From HXMU1420-2 sp017643305 (GTDB lineage: Bacteria > Pseudomonadota > Alphaproteobacteria > Rhodobacterales > Rhodobacteraceae), in assembly GCA_965217135.1 (NCBI GenBank), contig OZ244249.1, positions 3,224,001 through 3,288,000 on the forward strand: DNA of 64,000 bases, written 5' to 3'. The stretch's first letter is position 1. Each line of letters starts with the position of its first letter. Of this stretch, positions 51,962-59,865 are shown in pieces. The translations under genes and the position numbers were made by a program. The notes under the pieces were generated by a model. The model saw nothing but the letters and a program-made list of their open reading frames with translations, was not told the origin of the DNA and did no database searches.

Positions 51962-53611
51962 TTATCTTTGCGACGTTTCCCAATTCGGGTGCACCCACGG
52001 CCTGTCATTGGCACTCGGCAGCGGGTCACGGTCCAGCAGGTGGTCGGAAACCTTTTCCCCCACCATGATCGATGGCGCGTTCAGGTTGCCATTGGTGATG
52101 CGCGGAAACACCGAACTGTCAGCGACGCGGAGCCCATCCACGCCAATAACCCGGCCTTCGGGGTCGACCACCGACATTGGGTCATCGCGTCGCCCCATCC
52201 GGCAGGTGCCACAGGGGTGATAGGCGCTTTCCGCGTGTTCCGCGATAAACCCATTGAGCTCATCATCGCTTTGCACATCGGCACCGGGCTGGATTTCGTG
52301 TTCGACGAAGGGGGCAAATGCCTCCTGCGCGAAAATCTCCCGCGTGAGGCGGATGCATGTGCGGAAATCTTCCCAATCCTCTTCCGTCGACATGTAGTTG
52401 AATCGGATCACCGGGTCATCCGCCGGATCGGCCGACCGAAGGGTCACCGCCCCGCGCGACGGTGAACGCATGGGACCGACATGGGCCTGAAATCCGTGGC
52501 CCTCGGCCGCCGCCTGCCCGTCATACCGCACGGCGATGGGCAGGAAATGATACTGGATATCCGGATAGGGCACGCCCGCACGTGACCGGATGAACGCCGC
52601 ACTTTCAAACTGATTTGACGCGCCATGCCCGGTCTTGGTGAACAGCCATTGCGCCCCGATCATCGCCTTGCCGAACAGGTTCCAGTGTTTGTACAGCGTG
52701 AGGGGCTGGCTGGCGGCCATCTGAATGTACAACTCCAGATGATCCTGCAGGTTCGCGCCCACGCCGGGCCGGTCCGCGACCACGTCAATGCCATGCTCGG
52801 CCAGATGCGCCGCAGGCCCAATGCCAGACAACATCAACAACTTCGGCGAATTGATCGACGACGCAGCCAGCACAACCTCCCGGCGGGCGCGCACCACCTG
52901 CCCGCCTGCCAATTGAACGCCTTTGGCACGGCCATCTTCCACCACCACCTTTTCCACCAGACCGCGCACCAGGTTGCAGTTGTCCCGCTTCAGCGCTGAG
53001 CGAAGATAGGCATTGGCCGCCGACCACCGCCGCCCACGCCAGACGGTTTGTTCCATTGGGCCGAAGCCTTCCTGTTTTTCGCCATTGTAGTCGCTGGTAA
53101 CCTCGTAGCCGGCCTGTTGCCCGGCCTCGACAAAGGCGTGAAACAACGGGTTGCTGCGTGGCCCCCGCGACACATGCAGCGGTCCGTCCTTGCCCCGCCA
53201 TGCCGCGTCGCCGCCATGGCCGCCATCGTGCCAGTTCTCCATCCGCCGGAAATAGGGCAGCACATCCGCATAGGCCCAGCCATAGGCCCCAGTCTCGGCC
53301 CAATAATCATAATCCATTGCGTGGCCGCGCACATAGACCATGCCGTTGATCGACGACGACCCACCAATCACCTTGCCGCGCGGACAGGCCAGGCGGCGAT
53401 TGTTCAGATGAGGCTCGGGCTCACTGCGATAGCCCCAGTCGTATCGGGACATGTTCATGGGATAGCTCAGCGCGGCGGGCATCTGGATGAACGGACCCGC
53501 ATCGCTGCCGCCATGTTCGACCACCAGCACCGAAGCGCCCGCCTCTGACAGTCGATAGGCCATGGCACATCCAGCACTGCCCGCACCGACGATGACAAAA
53601 TCTGCTTCCAT
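51962..53611 (-). CDS. GMC-family FAD oxidoreductase (choline/alcohol dehydrogenase-like)
   Basis: A 549-residue GMC oxidoreductase. The FAD-binding motif is DFVIVGAGSAGCAMAYRL, and the GMC signatures are PRGKVIGGSSSINGMVYVRG and ASSINSPKLLMLSGIGP. The C-terminal HPCGTCRMG and DSSVFPRITNGNLNAP hold the active-site His/Asn. It may oxidise primary alcohols such as choline or long-chain alcohols; there is no betaine aldehyde dehydrogenase neighbour. The ATG overlaps the GST stop (TAATG), so the pair is coupled. Confidence 0.93.
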   Translation of the reverse strand: MEADFVIVGAGSAGCAMAYRLSEAGASVLVVEHGGSDAGPFIQMPAALSYPMNMSRYDWGYRSEPEPHLNNRRLACPRGKVIGGSSSINGMVYVRGHAMDYDYWAETGAYGWAYADVLPYFRRMENWHDGGHGGDAAWRGKDGPLHVSRGPRSNPLFHAFVEAGQQAGYEVTSDYNGEKQEGFGPMEQTVWRGRRWSAANAYLRSALKRDNCNLVRGLVEKVVVEDGRAKGVQLAGGQVVRARREVVLAASSINSPKLLMLSGIGPAAHLAEHGIDVVADRPGVGANLQDHLELYIQMAASQPLTLYKHWNLFGKAMIGAQWLFTKTGHGASNQFESAAFIRSRAGVPYPDIQYHFLPIAVRYDGQAAAEGHGFQAHVGPMRSPSRGAVTLRSADPADDPVIRFNYMSTEEDWEDFRTCIRLTREIFAQEAFAPFVEHEIQPGADVQSDDELNGFIAEHAESAYHPCGTCRMGRRDDPMSVVDPEGRVIGVDGLRVADSSVFPRITNGNLNAPSIMVGEKVSDHLLDRDPLPSANDRPWVHPNWETSQR

Positions 53612-54270
53612 TACGCCCCCTCCGCCCGCAACACGTCATAGGGCACCATCACATGTGTGCGGTAGGCCGGACGTTGGCAAAGCCGGTCGTAGTACGCCTC
53701 AACCGCCGGGCGGGACACGCGCGGCACGTCGATGGTGAACCAGCGATAGAGCAGATGGCCCACCACGATATCCGCCGCCGTCAGATCAGGACCGAGGATA
53801 TAGTCGCGCCCTTTCAGCTGCTGCTCCAGGATAGCCAATTCAGCGTCGAATGCCTCCAACGCGCGGGTCAACGCCGCATGATCCCGGTCTGCCGCCGGTG
53901 TGCGCACACGCGACCAGAAGATTGGCACAGTAAACCTCTGGCATAGCTCGGATTTGCCCCATTCAGCCCACATATCCACCTGCGCCCGCGCGGCAGGATC
54001 GGCAGGCCAGAACGCGTCTCCGTCGCCATAGACCGCGCCCAGATACCGCAGGATTGCAGCACTTTCCCAGATCACCGTATCCCCGTCGCGCAGCACCGGG
54101 ATTTTGCCATGCGGGTTCATGGCCAAGAAATCGGGCTGGTCCAGCCCGCCATGGACGTGGCCATAATCCAACCTCTCATGGGCAAGCCCCAGCTCCCCCA
54201 CAGCCCACATGACCAGCTGCACGTTCGAAGACGTGGCGCGGCCGAAAACCGTCAGCACCCCGGACCTCAT
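53611..54270 (-). CDS. glutathione S-transferase
   Basis: A 219-residue GST. The thioredoxin-fold domain has GRATSSNVQLVMWAVGEL and PHGKIPVLRDGDTVIWESAA (the cis-Pro and glutathione-binding ES motif), followed by the helical domain (LKGRDYILGPDLTAADIVVG with its N-capping box). Ser residues near position 14-15 may be catalytic. It is coupled by overlap to the GMC oxidoreductase gene, so the two probably act in one detoxification or catabolic step. Confidence 0.92.
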   Translation of the reverse strand: MRSGVLTVFGRATSSNVQLVMWAVGELGLAHERLDYGHVHGGLDQPDFLAMNPHGKIPVLRDGDTVIWESAAILRYLGAVYGDGDAFWPADPAARAQVDMWAEWGKSELCQRFTVPIFWSRVRTPAADRDHAALTRALEAFDAELAILEQQLKGRDYILGPDLTAADIVVGHLLYRWFTIDVPRVSRPAVEAYYDRLCQRPAYRTHVMVPYDVLRAEGA

Positions 54271-54397
54271 TATTGGTTCAAATTACAAAAATGACGGCAG
54301 GGTAGGTCTGGAAAACAGCCCGCCATCGTTTGGAACATAGGGGCCAATCCCGACATCTGTATTGCGAAAATCGACCTATTTATGCCCGTGACCGGCC

Positions 54398-55678
54398 TCA
54401 ACCTGCCAGACCGGCCACGCTGCCCGGTCCCATGGTTTCGGGCCGGCGGGTGGCGAGGAACCGGCGTGCCTCGTCCCCCTGCCCTTGCCGCAGCAATGCG
54501 GTGATCATCGCCATCTCCAGCAGATCCCGTTGAGCACGGCTGCCGCCGATGCGTTCATGCTGGGACATGGCGGGGGTAAACGCCACCACAGCCCCGGCCC
54601 AATCACCCCCGGCGAAGGCCCCGAAACCTTCGGCCAGATCGCGCACAACCTCTGCCGCCGGTCCCTTGGCGTCGCTGACAATGCTGTGCAGCGCCTCCCC
54701 CTGGCCCGCCATGGCATGGGCCATCGCTGCATGAACATCGGCAAAGGCGGTGCCCGTGCGCGGGAACCGTTCGGATGCATAGGTGCTGATCCGATGCCAA
54801 TAATCTTCTGGCACTGAAACGCCACGCAGTTCGGCCCGAGCCAGCAAAGCCGCAGTGTCGGTCAGGATGTTCAGCGGTGGGCTGCGCGACACCTCGGGGG
54901 AAATATCCTGATCAATGATCGCCCACATTTTGTCCAGGTTGCCAGTTTCCAGCGACCAAAGACCCAAATGCCACGACAAATGACAATGCATTTGCGCCGT
55001 CCGGTCCAGGTCGGCTTGATAGCTGGTCAGCAGCCCGATGCCTTCGTCCGTTTCACCGCTTTCATACAAAAGGTGCGATTTTACATGCACGCCATGGGCA
55101 GCACTTGGGTGAAGCTCCTGTGACCGGTCGATATTGCGGCGTGCGGTCTCCAGTTGCCCCACTTCCAGCTCGGCAAAGGCCAGCTGGCACAGGAACCACC
55201 AATCATCACCGTAATGCGGGGCCAAGGCGCGCGCATAGGCCAGTTGTTCGCTTTCACGCCCGGCCTGCCCGCTGAACCCGATCAGTCCGAACACCCCCAT
55301 ACAGGTCTGCGCCACCAGCGCGTCCCGCGGGTATTCATCCACATGCGCACGGATTTTCGGATAGGCCAGTGCGCCCTTGCCTTCCAGCATAAGGCCCAGC
55401 GCATCGATGGCACCGGCCTCCTGCACCGTGACCCCACTTGCCAGGGCCCGCGTCTGTTCCAGCGGGGCCTTGATCTCCGCGCCCTTGCCCAGCCCTTGCT
55501 TGGCCCGGGCCAGTCCCAGATGCGCCAAAGCAAACCCGTCATCCGCCGCAATCGCCGCCTCAAACGCATCCTCCACGCCTGCATCCCCGCCCAAAAGCAG
55601 GTCAACACCCCGGACATAAGCGTCACGGGCCGTATCAGATTGGGTGGTCAGCGGATTGCCGTACCGGTCTTCGCGCAT
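54398..55678 (-). CDS. TTC38-like tetratricopeptide repeat protein
   Basis: A 426-residue soluble protein of TPR helical repeats, similar to the TTC38 family. The opening is DAYVRGVDLLLGGDAGVEDAF, and the family-like segments QTCMGVFGLIGFSGQAGRE, HGVHVKSHLLYESGETDEG and HCHLSWHLGLWSLETGN follow. There are no signs of an enzyme active site. Its function in bacteria is unknown, and it stands alone between the GST and the TetR gene. Confidence 0.85.
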   Translation of the reverse strand: MREDRYGNPLTTQSDTARDAYVRGVDLLLGGDAGVEDAFEAAIAADDGFALAHLGLARAKQGLGKGAEIKAPLEQTRALASGVTVQEAGAIDALGLMLEGKGALAYPKIRAHVDEYPRDALVAQTCMGVFGLIGFSGQAGRESEQLAYARALAPHYGDDWWFLCQLAFAELEVGQLETARRNIDRSQELHPSAAHGVHVKSHLLYESGETDEGIGLLTSYQADLDRTAQMHCHLSWHLGLWSLETGNLDKMWAIIDQDISPEVSRSPPLNILTDTAALLARAELRGVSVPEDYWHRISTYASERFPRTGTAFADVHAAMAHAMAGQGEALHSIVSDAKGPAAEVVRDLAEGFGAFAGGDWAGAVVAFTPAMSQHERIGGSRAQRDLLEMAMITALLRQGQGDEARRFLATRRPETMGPGSVAGLAG

Positions 55679-55745
55679 GTCTCGGTCCCTTCCAGCAGAA
55701 TGTGCCTGGAAAGAAGCCTAACCGGATTCGCGAATTCTGCCAGCT

Positions 55746-56324
55746 TTAGTTGAGCCCGTCACCGATGAGGCGTCCTAAGGTGCGGACATCGCGCATGAAG
55801 CCATCATGGCTGTCGGCCACCTGCATCAGGTTCTTGACCGAGGCCAGCGAAATACGCGCCACATCATCCGCCGGGCCAGGCAGCGTGATGCGTTCTGCAG
55901 CCACCTGCTCGTTCAGCCAATTGGTCAGGATTTCGGCGAGCCGCGCCTCACCCGCTTCGGCGACATCGGTCGCGTTGGTTTGTTTTGTGTCCAGCAGTTC
56001 ATGCCCGTGGGGCGATGTTAGCATCGACGCCACAATCTCACCGGACTTGGCCAGAAACGCTTCGCCCAGAATCTCGCCCACCGGGCCGTCTTGCGTCAGG
56101 GCTTCGGCAAAATCCACCACTGCGCCGTCATAGTAGAACTGCGCCAGCGACCGGTAGATATCCACCTTGTTTTTGTAATGCAGGTAAAGGGCGGGTCTTG
56201 AAATACCCGCGCCACGCGCGATGTCATCCATAGAGGTCTTGCGAAATCCATAGGCGGAAAACGCCTGCCACGCAGACATCAAAATGTCTTTCTGACGCGA
56301 GTCCATGCGGGTGTTGTCTTTCAT
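55746..56324 (-). CDS. TetR/AcrR family transcriptional regulator
   Basis: A repressor-type regulator of about 192 residues. The N-terminal helix-turn-helix is ILMSAWQAFSAYGFRKTSMD, then DIARGAGISRPALYLHYKNK, the TetR signature. The C-terminal ligand domain is unassigned. The start at 56324 (MKDNTRMDSRQ) is preferred, with 56306 an alternative. It is divergent from the molybdenum hydroxylase genes and has a palindrome TGTCAATTGACA in the shared region, so it most likely regulates them and itself. Confidence 0.9.
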   Translation of the reverse strand: MKDNTRMDSRQKDILMSAWQAFSAYGFRKTSMDDIARGAGISRPALYLHYKNKVDIYRSLAQFYYDGAVVDFAEALTQDGPVGEILGEAFLAKSGEIVASMLTSPHGHELLDTKQTNATDVAEAGEARLAEILTNWLNEQVAAERITLPGPADDVARISLASVKNLMQVADSHDGFMRDVRTLGRLIGDGLN

Positions 56325-56354
56325 GAAATAAGTTCTGACATCTTTTGCATAATT

Positions 56355-56366
56355 TGTCAATTGACA
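56355..56366. promoter_or_regulatory. palindromic operator TGTCAATTGACA for the TetR regulator
   Basis: A perfect 12-base palindrome TGTCAATTGACA lies in the 90-base divergent region between the TetR gene and the 2Fe-2S subunit gene, extended by a further TGACAAA half-site at 56371-56376. It suits a TetR dimer site and overlaps the likely promoters of both genes. Confidence 0.65.
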
Positions 56367-56414
56367 TACTGACAAAATAGATTATTTTCGTCACAAACTG
56401 CGCAGTAGGCTCAG

Positions 56415-56879
56415 ATGGCCATTCCACTGAAGATAAACGGCGAAACCCATCAGGTCGATCTCCCCGATGACGTGCCCCTTTTGTGGGTGCTGCGGGATGA
56501 GATTGGGCTGACCGGCACGAAATATGGATGCGGCGTTGCCGCCTGTGGCGCCTGTACAGTTCAGATTGATGGCGAGGCGGTGCGCAGTTGCCAGGTGGCG
56601 CTGTCGGATGTCTGGGGTGAAGTCACCACCATCGAAGGCCTTGGCACGCCCGACGCAATGGCCAAGATCCAGGAAGCCTGGGTCGAATATCAGGTCGCGC
56701 AATGCGGGTTCTGCCAGTCTGGCCAGATCATGCAGGCCGCGGCGCTGCTGGCTGAAAACTCCTCCCCAACGGATGCAGAAATTGACGATGCGATGTCCGG
56801 GAACCTGTGCCGCTGCGGGACCTACCCGCGCATTCGCGCCGCAATCCAAAGCGCATCGCAAAAGCTGCAGGAGGCCTGA
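56415..56879 (+). CDS. [2Fe-2S] subunit of a molybdenum hydroxylase (isoquinoline 1-oxidoreductase alpha-like)
   Basis: A 154-residue iron-sulfur subunit with two [2Fe-2S] clusters. The plant-type ferredoxin ligands are in GTKYGCGVAACGACTVQID, and the helical second cluster is in QCGFCQSGQIMQAAALL with CRCGTYPRIR. It is like IorA, which transfers electrons from the molybdenum site without FAD. It is followed, 2 bases later, by the large molybdopterin subunit. The start MAIPLKINGETHQVDL is near family position. Confidence 0.95.
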   Translation: MAIPLKINGETHQVDLPDDVPLLWVLRDEIGLTGTKYGCGVAACGACTVQIDGEAVRSCQVALSDVWGEVTTIEGLGTPDAMAKIQEAWVEYQVAQCGFCQSGQIMQAAALLAENSSPTDAEIDDAMSGNLCRCGTYPRIRAAIQSASQKLQEA

Positions 56880-56881
56880 AC

Positions 56882-59122
56882 ATGTCACGCATCGGAAAGA
56901 TTGCCCGCCGTTCCTTCCTGATCGGGTCGGCCGCCATCGTCGGTGGTGTTGCCTTTGGCATCTACAAGATCAATCAGCCTGTCAAAAACCCTCTGACCAC
57001 CGGCCCGGGTGAAGCCGCGCTGAACCCATTCATCTTCATCGACCAGAACGGTGTGACCATCATCACACCGCGCGCCGAGATGGGTCAGGGCACCCAGACC
57101 ACGCTGGCCGCACTGGCAGCAGAAGAACTGGATCTGGACTGGAAAGACGTACGCGTGCTGCACGGCCCTCCAGCCGCCGCCTATTACAACAGTGCGATGC
57201 TGAGCGGTTCACTACCCTTCCAGGAATACGCAATGTCGGAATTCCAGCATACGCTGGCCGACCAGTTGAGCAAAGCGGGCAAGCTGATCGGCCTGCAAAT
57301 CACCGGCGGGTCCACCGCCATGCAGGACGGGTTTGATCGGCTTCGCATGGCCGGAGCCAGCGCGCGCGAAACGCTGATCCTGGCCGCATCTGACAAATGG
57401 GGCATCGCCACACGCAAACTGCGCACAGAAAACGGCGCCGTAATTGCCCCGGACGGCACATCACTGCGCTATGAGGAACTGGCCGAACAAGCGGCTAAAA
57501 CCGAAGTGCGCCAGCCTGAACTGCGCGACCGGTCCAGCTGGCGCTATATCGGGAAGTCCATGCCGCGTTTGGACCAGGTGGCCAAGGTCACCGGCACAGC
57601 GGAATTTGGCCTCGACGTGCGGCGCGAGGGCATGAAATTTGCCACCGTTCGCATGAACCCCAACCTCGGCGCGGGCATGAAACGGTTCGACCCGGCCCCG
57701 GCGCTGGACATGCCTGGTGTTGAAAAGGTCATCGAGATGGGCGGTGGCGTGGCTGTTGTCGCCACTAACACCTGGCTTGCGTTCCGGGGGGCCGAAGCGG
57801 TTGAAATCGAATGGGAAGCCGCGCCGTACCCACCGGAACAGGACGGGATCTGGTCGGTGATCGAAGCATCGTTCGAAGGCAAACCCAACTCCACGCTCCG
57901 GGACGACGGAGACGTCGAAACGCCGGTCGATGGATCCACCACCATCGCCGCCGAATACCGCGTGCCATTCCTGGCCCATGCCACGATGGAACCGCAGAAC
58001 GCCACCGCGCTTTACACCGGTGACGCGCTGGAAATGTGGTGCGGCAACCAGGCCCCGACCGTGGTACAGGCCCGCTGCGCCGAAGCCGTCGGGCTTGAGA
58101 AGGAACAGGTCAACCTGACCACCACCTTCATGGGCGGCGCCTTTGGTCGCCGGGGTGAATACGACTATGCCGTCTATGCGGCACTGGTGGCCAAGGAAAT
58201 GCAGGGCACCCCCGTACAGGTCACATGGTCGCGCGAAGAAGATATGACCCATGACTTCTACCGCCCCGCCTGCATCGGGCGCTTCACCGGCGCGGTCAAG
58301 GATGGCCGCGCAGTGCAACTAGCCGGCGCGGTTGCCGGGCCCTCGGTGGCCATGGGAGCCACGCAACGGCTGATCGGGATCAAACCGTCGGGACCCGACC
58401 TCGTGCATGTCGAAGGGGCCTATGACCAGCCCTATGACATCCCCAACTACCGCATCACCGGTCATCTGACAGATGTGGACCTGCCCATTGGCTTCTGGCG
58501 GTCGGTCGGGGCCAGCGTGAATGGCTTCCTGCATGAATCCTTCATGGACGAAATGGCTCATGCCGCCGGTCAGGACCCGCTGGAGTTTCGACTGAAGCTG
58601 ATGCGCCCGGCACATGCGCCCAGCGCGGCCTGCCTGGACAAGGTGCGCGAAATGTCTGGCTGGACCGGCCAAACACCAGATGGCGTCGGCCGTGGCGTGG
58701 CCTTTTCCTACAGCTTCGGCACCCCCGTTGCCCAGGTGATCGAGGTCGTCGACGAAGATGGCAGCATCCGCATCAACAAAGCATGGATCGCCTGCGATGT
58801 TGGGCTGGCGCTGGACCCGTCTATCATCGAAGCACAGATGTTCGGCGCGCTCATGTATGGGCTATCGGCCGCCTGCTTTGAAGAAATCACCTTTGCGGGT
58901 GGTGCGGTAGAACAGCAAAACTTCCCTGATTTTGACGCGCTGCGCATCCATACTGCGCCGCAGGTTGAGGTCGCGATCCTGGAAAACAACGCACCTATGG
59001 GCGGTGTGGGCGAACCCGGCACACCGCCGTCCATGCCCGCGCTGGCCAATGCGCTGTTTGACCTGACAGGTATCCGTGCGCGGGAACTGCCGCTGTCCAA
59101 GACCTTCGACCTGCTGATTTGA
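56882..59122 (+). CDS. molybdopterin-binding subunit of a molybdenum hydroxylase (isoquinoline 1-oxidoreductase beta-like), Tat-exported
   Basis: A 746-residue xanthine dehydrogenase-family large subunit. It begins with a Tat signal (IARRSFLIGSAAIVGGVAF, twin Arg), so the holoenzyme acts in the periplasm. Conserved segments include TPRAEMGQGTQTTLAALAAE, GTAEFGLDVRREGMKFA, AHATMEPQNATALY, TTTFMGGAFGRRGEYDY, GFWRSVGASVNGFLHESF and GGVGEPGTPPSMPALANAL (the Glu nucleophile region). The ATG at 56882 has GGAGG upstream. Together with the 2Fe-2S subunit it forms a two-subunit IorAB-type enzyme; no FAD subunit or XdhC maturation factor is nearby, so the substrate and maturation route are unknown. Confidence 0.95.
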   Translation: MSRIGKIARRSFLIGSAAIVGGVAFGIYKINQPVKNPLTTGPGEAALNPFIFIDQNGVTIITPRAEMGQGTQTTLAALAAEELDLDWKDVRVLHGPPAAAYYNSAMLSGSLPFQEYAMSEFQHTLADQLSKAGKLIGLQITGGSTAMQDGFDRLRMAGASARETLILAASDKWGIATRKLRTENGAVIAPDGTSLRYEELAEQAAKTEVRQPELRDRSSWRYIGKSMPRLDQVAKVTGTAEFGLDVRREGMKFATVRMNPNLGAGMKRFDPAPALDMPGVEKVIEMGGGVAVVATNTWLAFRGAEAVEIEWEAAPYPPEQDGIWSVIEASFEGKPNSTLRDDGDVETPVDGSTTIAAEYRVPFLAHATMEPQNATALYTGDALEMWCGNQAPTVVQARCAEAVGLEKEQVNLTTTFMGGAFGRRGEYDYAVYAALVAKEMQGTPVQVTWSREEDMTHDFYRPACIGRFTGAVKDGRAVQLAGAVAGPSVAMGATQRLIGIKPSGPDLVHVEGAYDQPYDIPNYRITGHLTDVDLPIGFWRSVGASVNGFLHESFMDEMAHAAGQDPLEFRLKLMRPAHAPSAACLDKVREMSGWTGQTPDGVGRGVAFSYSFGTPVAQVIEVVDEDGSIRINKAWIACDVGLALDPSIIEAQMFGALMYGLSAACFEEITFAGGAVEQQNFPDFDALRIHTAPQVEVAILENNAPMGGVGEPGTPPSMPALANALFDLTGIRARELPLSKTFDLLI

Positions 59123-59131
59123 TCCAAACCT

Positions 59132-59664
59132 TCAGGCTGGGCTACCCAGGCGGGCGGCCCAGCCTGTCACGATCTGCCCCAACTCAGGCCATTCGGTGTA
59201 TGCGCGCCCCCATGTGGGTCCGCGTCTTCGCGCCTGCTATGCGCGATCCATCAGATCGACCAGCCTTGAAAATCATATCGCGGAAACCTGAACGCCCCCG
59301 CAACATGATGCGTGGCCTCGGGTAACCACCCCGCCTGCATGCAGAACAACCAGGCGATGCGGTCCGGTTCAAGGAATTCCTTTGCGTCCGTCCACGCCGC
59401 CAGCGACACCTACAGAAACAGCGTGGAACGCTGGTTAAGCCAGTTATGCTGCGCACTGGCAACCTCGGCAAGATCAGCCTGCACCTTGCCCATATGAACA
59501 GACCCTGCGAGGATCGCCCCATCCGCTTCGGGCAACGGCTCCGCAGCGCCCTCTGCCTGAATCATCTTCACCGCATGGCCCAGCGCAGACAGCCTGTCTG
59601 CCAGAAAACGGCAGATCTTGCGCGTCACCCCTTCTGTCGAGGCGCAACAAACCAAGATTTTCAA
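59132..59664 (-). pseudogene. broken HemG-like (flavodoxin-fold protoporphyrinogen oxidase) gene
   Basis: The frame starts MKILVCCASTEGVTRKICRF and GAILAGSVHMGKVQ, a flavodoxin start as in HemG. It stops at TAG (59412-59410) inside the expected FLSVSLAA segment, then continues in the same frame as VSLAAWTDAKEFLEPDR and HHVAGAFRFPRYDFQGW, the HemG hallmark. A TGA (59253-59251) interrupts again before WIAHSRREDADPH, and a frameshift near 59207-59213 leads to YTEWPELGQIVTGW and a stop at 59132. Three lesions together mean the gene is decayed, not a sequencing error. Confidence 0.85.
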
Positions 59665-59865
59665 ATGGCACCTCCGGCCTCCGTCTTAGCCGGTTCGCCG
59701 TCTGAAACTTTGTGCCAGATCAAAAGCAGCGCGAAAGGCCACAGATTTTCATATTCCCGCCACATTTCGTCCAAAATCCTGCCCCGGAACTGTCCTAAAA
59801 ACGGAAACAATAAAGAGGCGCAGAGCAGTTTCAGCGCTTGAGTACAGTTAAAAAGTGTAACGAGT
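59665..59865. other. intergenic region upstream of RTX-Hint gene
   Basis: A 201-base gap between the broken HemG-like gene (minus) and the RTX-Hint gene (plus). No RNA gene or strong hairpin is seen. The RTX promoter must lie here; the ribosome-binding site before ATG 59866 is weak (AACGAG). Confidence 0.35.
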
